A stretch of DNA of 6,350 nt from an uncultured Verrucomicrobiota bacterium (GTDB lineage: Bacteria > Verrucomicrobiota > Verrucomicrobiia > Methylacidiphilales > Verrucolacustridaceae). This document shows positions 6,001-6,350 of the stretch, in pieces (the stretch's first letter is position 1; every line of letters begins with the position of its first letter). The DNA is taken from contig CAIVGD010000380.1 of NCBI GenBank assembly GCA_903905395.1, forward strand, positions 1 through 6,350, in the 5' to 3' direction. Under the pieces are notes generated by a model. That model made no database searches, was not told the origin of the DNA, and was given only the letters and a program-made list of their open reading frames with translations. Made by a program: the position numbers and the translations under genes.

Positions 6001-6350
6001 ATTCTCCCCATCCCCCATCACCTCCACTGGACACTCCGGCAAGATCTTGAGAAAAGATTTCCCATAGCGCCGACTCAATATCCTCCCGTCCAATACCGCA
6101 ATCTGACCCCGATCTTCCCGACTCCTAATTAATCTCCCTACCCCCTGCCGAAACTTCAATATCGCCTCAGGCAACTGTAAATCCCGAAACGGTTCCCCAC
6201 CTAACTCCTTAATCCTCTCACACCTCGCCTCAAACAGCGGTTCATCAGGCACTGAAAACGGTAACCGCGTCAGAATCACATTCGATAACGCCTCCCCAGG
6301 CACATCTACCCCCTGCCAAAAACTGTCCGTTCCAAAAAGTACGCTATCCC
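5992..6350 (-). CDS. dinG: DinG-family ATP-dependent DNA helicase, C-terminal part (cut by window edge)
   Basis: DinG, YoaA and XPD-like helicases are superfamily 2 enzymes that unwind DNA 5' to 3' during repair and at R-loops. Only the last 118 residues are present; the start lies beyond the right edge. The GTG at 6303 is internal, because the frame continues upstream with strong family sequence. In order, one sees VLFGTDSFWQGVDVPGEAL (visible residues 3-21, motif V region), then LTRLPFSVPDEPLFEAR, then LPEAILKFRQGVGRLIRS (visible residues 59-76), which is motif VI with the arginines that contact ATP. The end, VLDGRILSRRYGKSFLKILP, is the usual DinG C-terminal strand and helix. The last residues, NDF, come from an A-rich repeat that supplies the stop. 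The iron-sulfur cluster and Walker regions would lie outside the window, so DinG proper cannot be separated from YoaA-like relatives. Confidence 0.9.
   Translation of the reverse strand, partial: DSVLFGTDSFWQGVDVPGEALSNVILTRLPFSVPDEPLFEARCERIKELGGEPFRDLQLPEAILKFRQGVGRLIRSREDRGQIAVLDGRILSRRYGKSFLKILPECPVEVMGDGENDF

Noticed and set aside
5992..6303. A 103-residue stand-alone gene starting at GTG 6303
   Set aside because: The frame continues upstream to the window edge with DinG motif V residues (GTDSFWQGVD), so this is the end of a larger gene and not a small protein.

Overview
This 6,350-base window is ordinary bacterial chromosome. It holds five protein genes, two of them cut by the window edges, plus two short intergenic regions rich in small repeats. 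I found no RNA gene, insertion sequence, phage gene or CRISPR array, and I see no clear case for a new multi-gene system.

Layout from left to right. Positions 1-201 (minus) are the start of a riboflavin gene, ribB or the ribB half of ribBA; it is visible only as an open frame running off the left edge. Positions 198-2987 (minus) are alaS, alanyl-tRNA synthetase, whose stop codon overlaps the ribB start in an ATGA junction, so the two look like one translationally coupled unit. Positions 2988-3194 are the divergent spacer, with a candidate alaS promoter, a small hairpin and short direct repeats. Positions 3195-3902 (plus) are an exported Mn-type superoxide dismutase with a twin-arginine signal. 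Only 9 bases further on, and converging on it, lies the end of an unrecognised 638-residue exported membrane protein (3912-5828, minus). Positions 5829-5991 are a repeat-rich spacer. Positions 5992-6350 (minus) are the C-terminal end of a DinG-family DNA helicase that enters from the right edge.

Organism. alaS, the dismutase gene and the 638-residue gene lack clear Shine-Dalgarno sequences, while ribB, inside the overlap, has one. Base composition is moderate: single lines counted by hand gave 58% G+C in alaS and 37-45% near the 3' end of the 638-residue gene. The spacers are pyrimidine-rich on the plus strand and carry short degenerate repeats. Together with an exported dismutase and a large exported protein resembling lineage-specific proteins, this suggests a Gram-negative bacterium, possibly of the Verrucomicrobiota/PVC group. 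That placement is a weak inference.

Function. The genes are mostly housekeeping: translation (alaS), flavin synthesis (ribB), cell-envelope oxidative defence (SOD) and DNA repair (DinG-like helicase). The 638-residue protein is the real unknown. It has a signal peptide, a charged probably coiled-coil stretch, two adjacent membrane segments and a C-terminal segment that resembles an OB-fold (tRNA_anti-like) domain.
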